NCBI RefSeq assembly: GCF_002399615.1
Contig: NZ_DHDZ01000055.1
Coordinates: forward strand, 17,095-22,924
Reading direction: 5' to 3'
Length of the DNA: 5,830 nucleotides
Origin: Pedobacter sp. UBA4863
GTDB taxonomy: Bacteria > Bacteroidota > Bacteroidia > Sphingobacteriales > Sphingobacteriaceae
This document shows positions 4,870-5,830 of the stretch, in pieces (position 1 is the stretch's first letter; each line of letters opens with the position of its first letter). The notes beneath the pieces are model-generated. The model had not been told where the DNA came from. It made no database searches and worked only from the letters and a program-made list of their open reading frames with translations. The position numbers and the translations under genes were made by a program.

Positions 4870-5493
4870 TTATTGTACTACTCTCGACAGAATTTCTGAA
4901 GCAATTTGCTGTCCTTTACGGCCCACTACCTGTACACGGCCATAAATTCGGTTTCCACTACGAAGCCCTTTAAAAGTATAGGTTCTTGTAGCCCCAGGTA
5001 CTACTGTCCATTGCGTGTTTTCATCAGGAGGGGTATCCGAAAGTTCAAAAAGGTACGATACGGCATGCAACACTCTTTTAAATGTAAACTTCATTTCGCC
5101 TGCATTTAAGCCATCTAACAGTTTAAAATCTATAGGAGCAGTAATGGTGCTAGGGTGCTCGTTGCTTACTGCCAAATCAAATCCAGAGCTCAATAGTTTT
5201 GCCCTGTCGCCATTGGCTTGGGCATCAATATTTAAGGCTAGCTGACGTATGCCTGCCAATAAAGCTGCTCTAGCTTGGTTTTTTAGCGCTATTTGAATAC
5301 GGTCGCCATTTACAGATTTGGTAATTCCTTCTTCGAAACTTTGCTGTAAAGAGGTAAAATCAGACAAAGTGGGTACGGTAACCGGGAAATTAACATTGTC
5401 TGTTAGTGCATTTTTTACATTAAATGCCTTTTGGTTAAGCGCTGTATCAGACAGCTTGCTGTAGTCTAAAATTAATTTGTTTAATCTCATCAT
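4870..5493 (-). CDS. Fibronectin type III domain protein, 207 aa
   Basis: Residues 1-115 are mainly helical: LDYSKLSDTALNQKAFNV, then PTLSDFTSLQQSFEEGI, then a long helix with GDRIQIALKNQARAALLAGIR cut at about residue 82, and a GFDLA segment. Residues 117-207 look like one fibronectin-III beta sandwich: TAPIDFKLLDG, AVSYLFELSD, TYTFKGLRSGNRIYGRVQVVG. There is no signal peptide. Similar two-part proteins (helical head plus FN3) are widespread in Bacteroidota as functionally undefined proteins. Two ATGs are adjacent (MMR); either could be used, and no Shine-Dalgarno site is visible before them. The gene is monocistronic, faces the opposite way to the cassettes and has its own terminator. Binding or structural roles are inference only. 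Confidence 0.82.
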   Translation of the reverse strand: MMRLNKLILDYSKLSDTALNQKAFNVKNALTDNVNFPVTVPTLSDFTSLQQSFEEGITKSVNGDRIQIALKNQARAALLAGIRQLALNIDAQANGDRAKLLSSGFDLAVSNEHPSTITAPIDFKLLDGLNAGEMKFTFKRVLHAVSYLFELSDTPPDENTQWTVVPGATRTYTFKGLRSGNRIYGRVQVVGRKGQQIASEILSRVVQ

Positions 5494-5507
5494 ATATGAA
5501 GTTAGTG

Positions 5508-5527
5508 CCCAGAATGTATTTTCTGGG
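5508..5527. repeat. 7-bp hairpin in the leader of the FN3 gene
   Basis: CCCAGAA (5508-5514) pairs with TTCTGGG (5521-5527) across a 6-base loop. It lies 14 bases upstream of the minus-strand start codon, so it would sit in the 5' untranslated leader and could affect initiation. There is no riboswitch signature. Confidence 0.4.
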
Positions 5528-5808
5528 AGGTTTATACCTAAAATTAAACAAGCATTTTTATCGGTTAAAATGGGCCTTCGTTAAAGTTGATACAATTCAA
5601 GAATTTTCGATGCTAATGGAAAAAAATAATCAAACATTATTGAACTTTTATAAAATTGAAGAAGAATAACAAAAAATAAGAAAAGTTGGGCTGTGGGCAG
5701 CACCTTGAGCTGGCGTATAGCAAGGCCATAGCAAGCTAAGTTTAGTGCTAGTTTTAAGTTTGTAGTTGTTAGCGCTAAGCGTTACCTACTTAAGCATTTT
5801 TGTTTGCT
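5528..5808. other. Non-coding AT-rich flank
   Basis: I see no supportable gene here. The promoter of the minus-strand FN3 gene should lie in the left part, but I cannot pick a convincing -33/-7 pair. A 7-bp hairpin, TTAAGCA/TGCTTAA (5790-5796 with 5805-5811), overlaps the start of the right terminal repeat. A 57-codon plus-strand frame reaching 5669 is discussed among the rejected items. Confidence 0.5.
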
Positions 5809-5829
5809 TAACCCGTAGTGCATTATCAA
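5809..5829. repeat. Right copy of the terminal inverted repeat
   Basis: This is the exact reverse complement of 1-21 over 21 bases, with one further base (T, 5830) before the window edge. A short TTAAGCA/TGCTTAA hairpin overlaps its inner edge, while the left copy has no such hairpin, so similarity ends sharply at the 21st base. Confidence 0.8.
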
Positions 5830-5830
5830 T

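Noticed and set aside
4906..5245. Plus-strand frames opposite the FN3 gene
   Set aside because: They are antisense to a gene with a recognisable FN3 domain and its own terminator, and they lack any motif.
5496..5669. A 57-codon plus-strand open frame (MKLVPRMYFLGG...) diverging from the FN3 gene
   Set aside because: Its ATG would lie 2 bases from the start codon of the opposite-strand gene, leaving no room for either leader or promoter. It has no recognisable motif, and open frames of this size are expected in such AT-rich DNA.
1..5830. Integron integrase gene, attI site or CRISPR array
   Set aside because: I searched the frames for a tyrosine recombinase and the sequence for regularly spaced identical repeats. 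Neither is present. The only regular spacing is the three IS-end motifs at 2668-2753.

Overview
The window looks like accessory chromosome from a member of the Bacteroidota. The support is the AT-rich, A-tract-rich leaders without clear Shine-Dalgarno sequences, an ApbE with a Bacteroidota-style signal peptide (cleavage before Gln), a minus-strand fibronectin-III-type protein of a kind I know from that phylum, and IS remnants of familiar Bacteroidota types. The genus cannot be fixed from this sequence.

Layout, left to right: (1) 36-1058, a complete apbE-like FAD:protein FMN transferase with clearly higher GC than most of what follows. (2) 1059-1540, non-coding DNA with several short palindromes. 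(3) 1411-4571, a run of AT-rich plus-strand genes separated by long imperfect palindromes that behave like integron attC sites. It holds a signal-peptide/membrane/zinc-ribbon protein (1540-2340), a two-gene unit (2846-3091 and 3095-3607) and a DUF1275/YoaK-type membrane protein (3722-4432). (4) Two decayed transposase tails: an IS3-type tail ending near 2753 and an IS1182-type tail at 4464-4757, each lodged at one of the palindromic sites. (5) 4814-4846, a strong terminator, then a minus-strand fibronectin-III protein gene (4870-5493). (6) 5494-5830, non-coding DNA. The outermost 21 bp of the window are the same sequence in inverted orientation (1-21 and 5809-5829).

The most interesting signal is the cassette logic. 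The two-gene unit and the DUF1275 unit each begin at a GTT-containing 10-mer (2830-2839 and 3669-3678). Each ends at the exact reverse complement of its own 10-mer (3541-3550 and 4446-4455). In both, position 11 is an A opposite C and positions 12-15 pair again. A match between a unit's first bases and the 5' half of the recombination site at its far end is what integron-type cassette excision and insertion predicts. All genes of the run point the same way. No integrase gene or attI is visible, so this resembles an integrase-less attC cluster, although the core sites do not fit the classical GTTRRRY consensus. The genes share no pathway; they look like mobile cargo.
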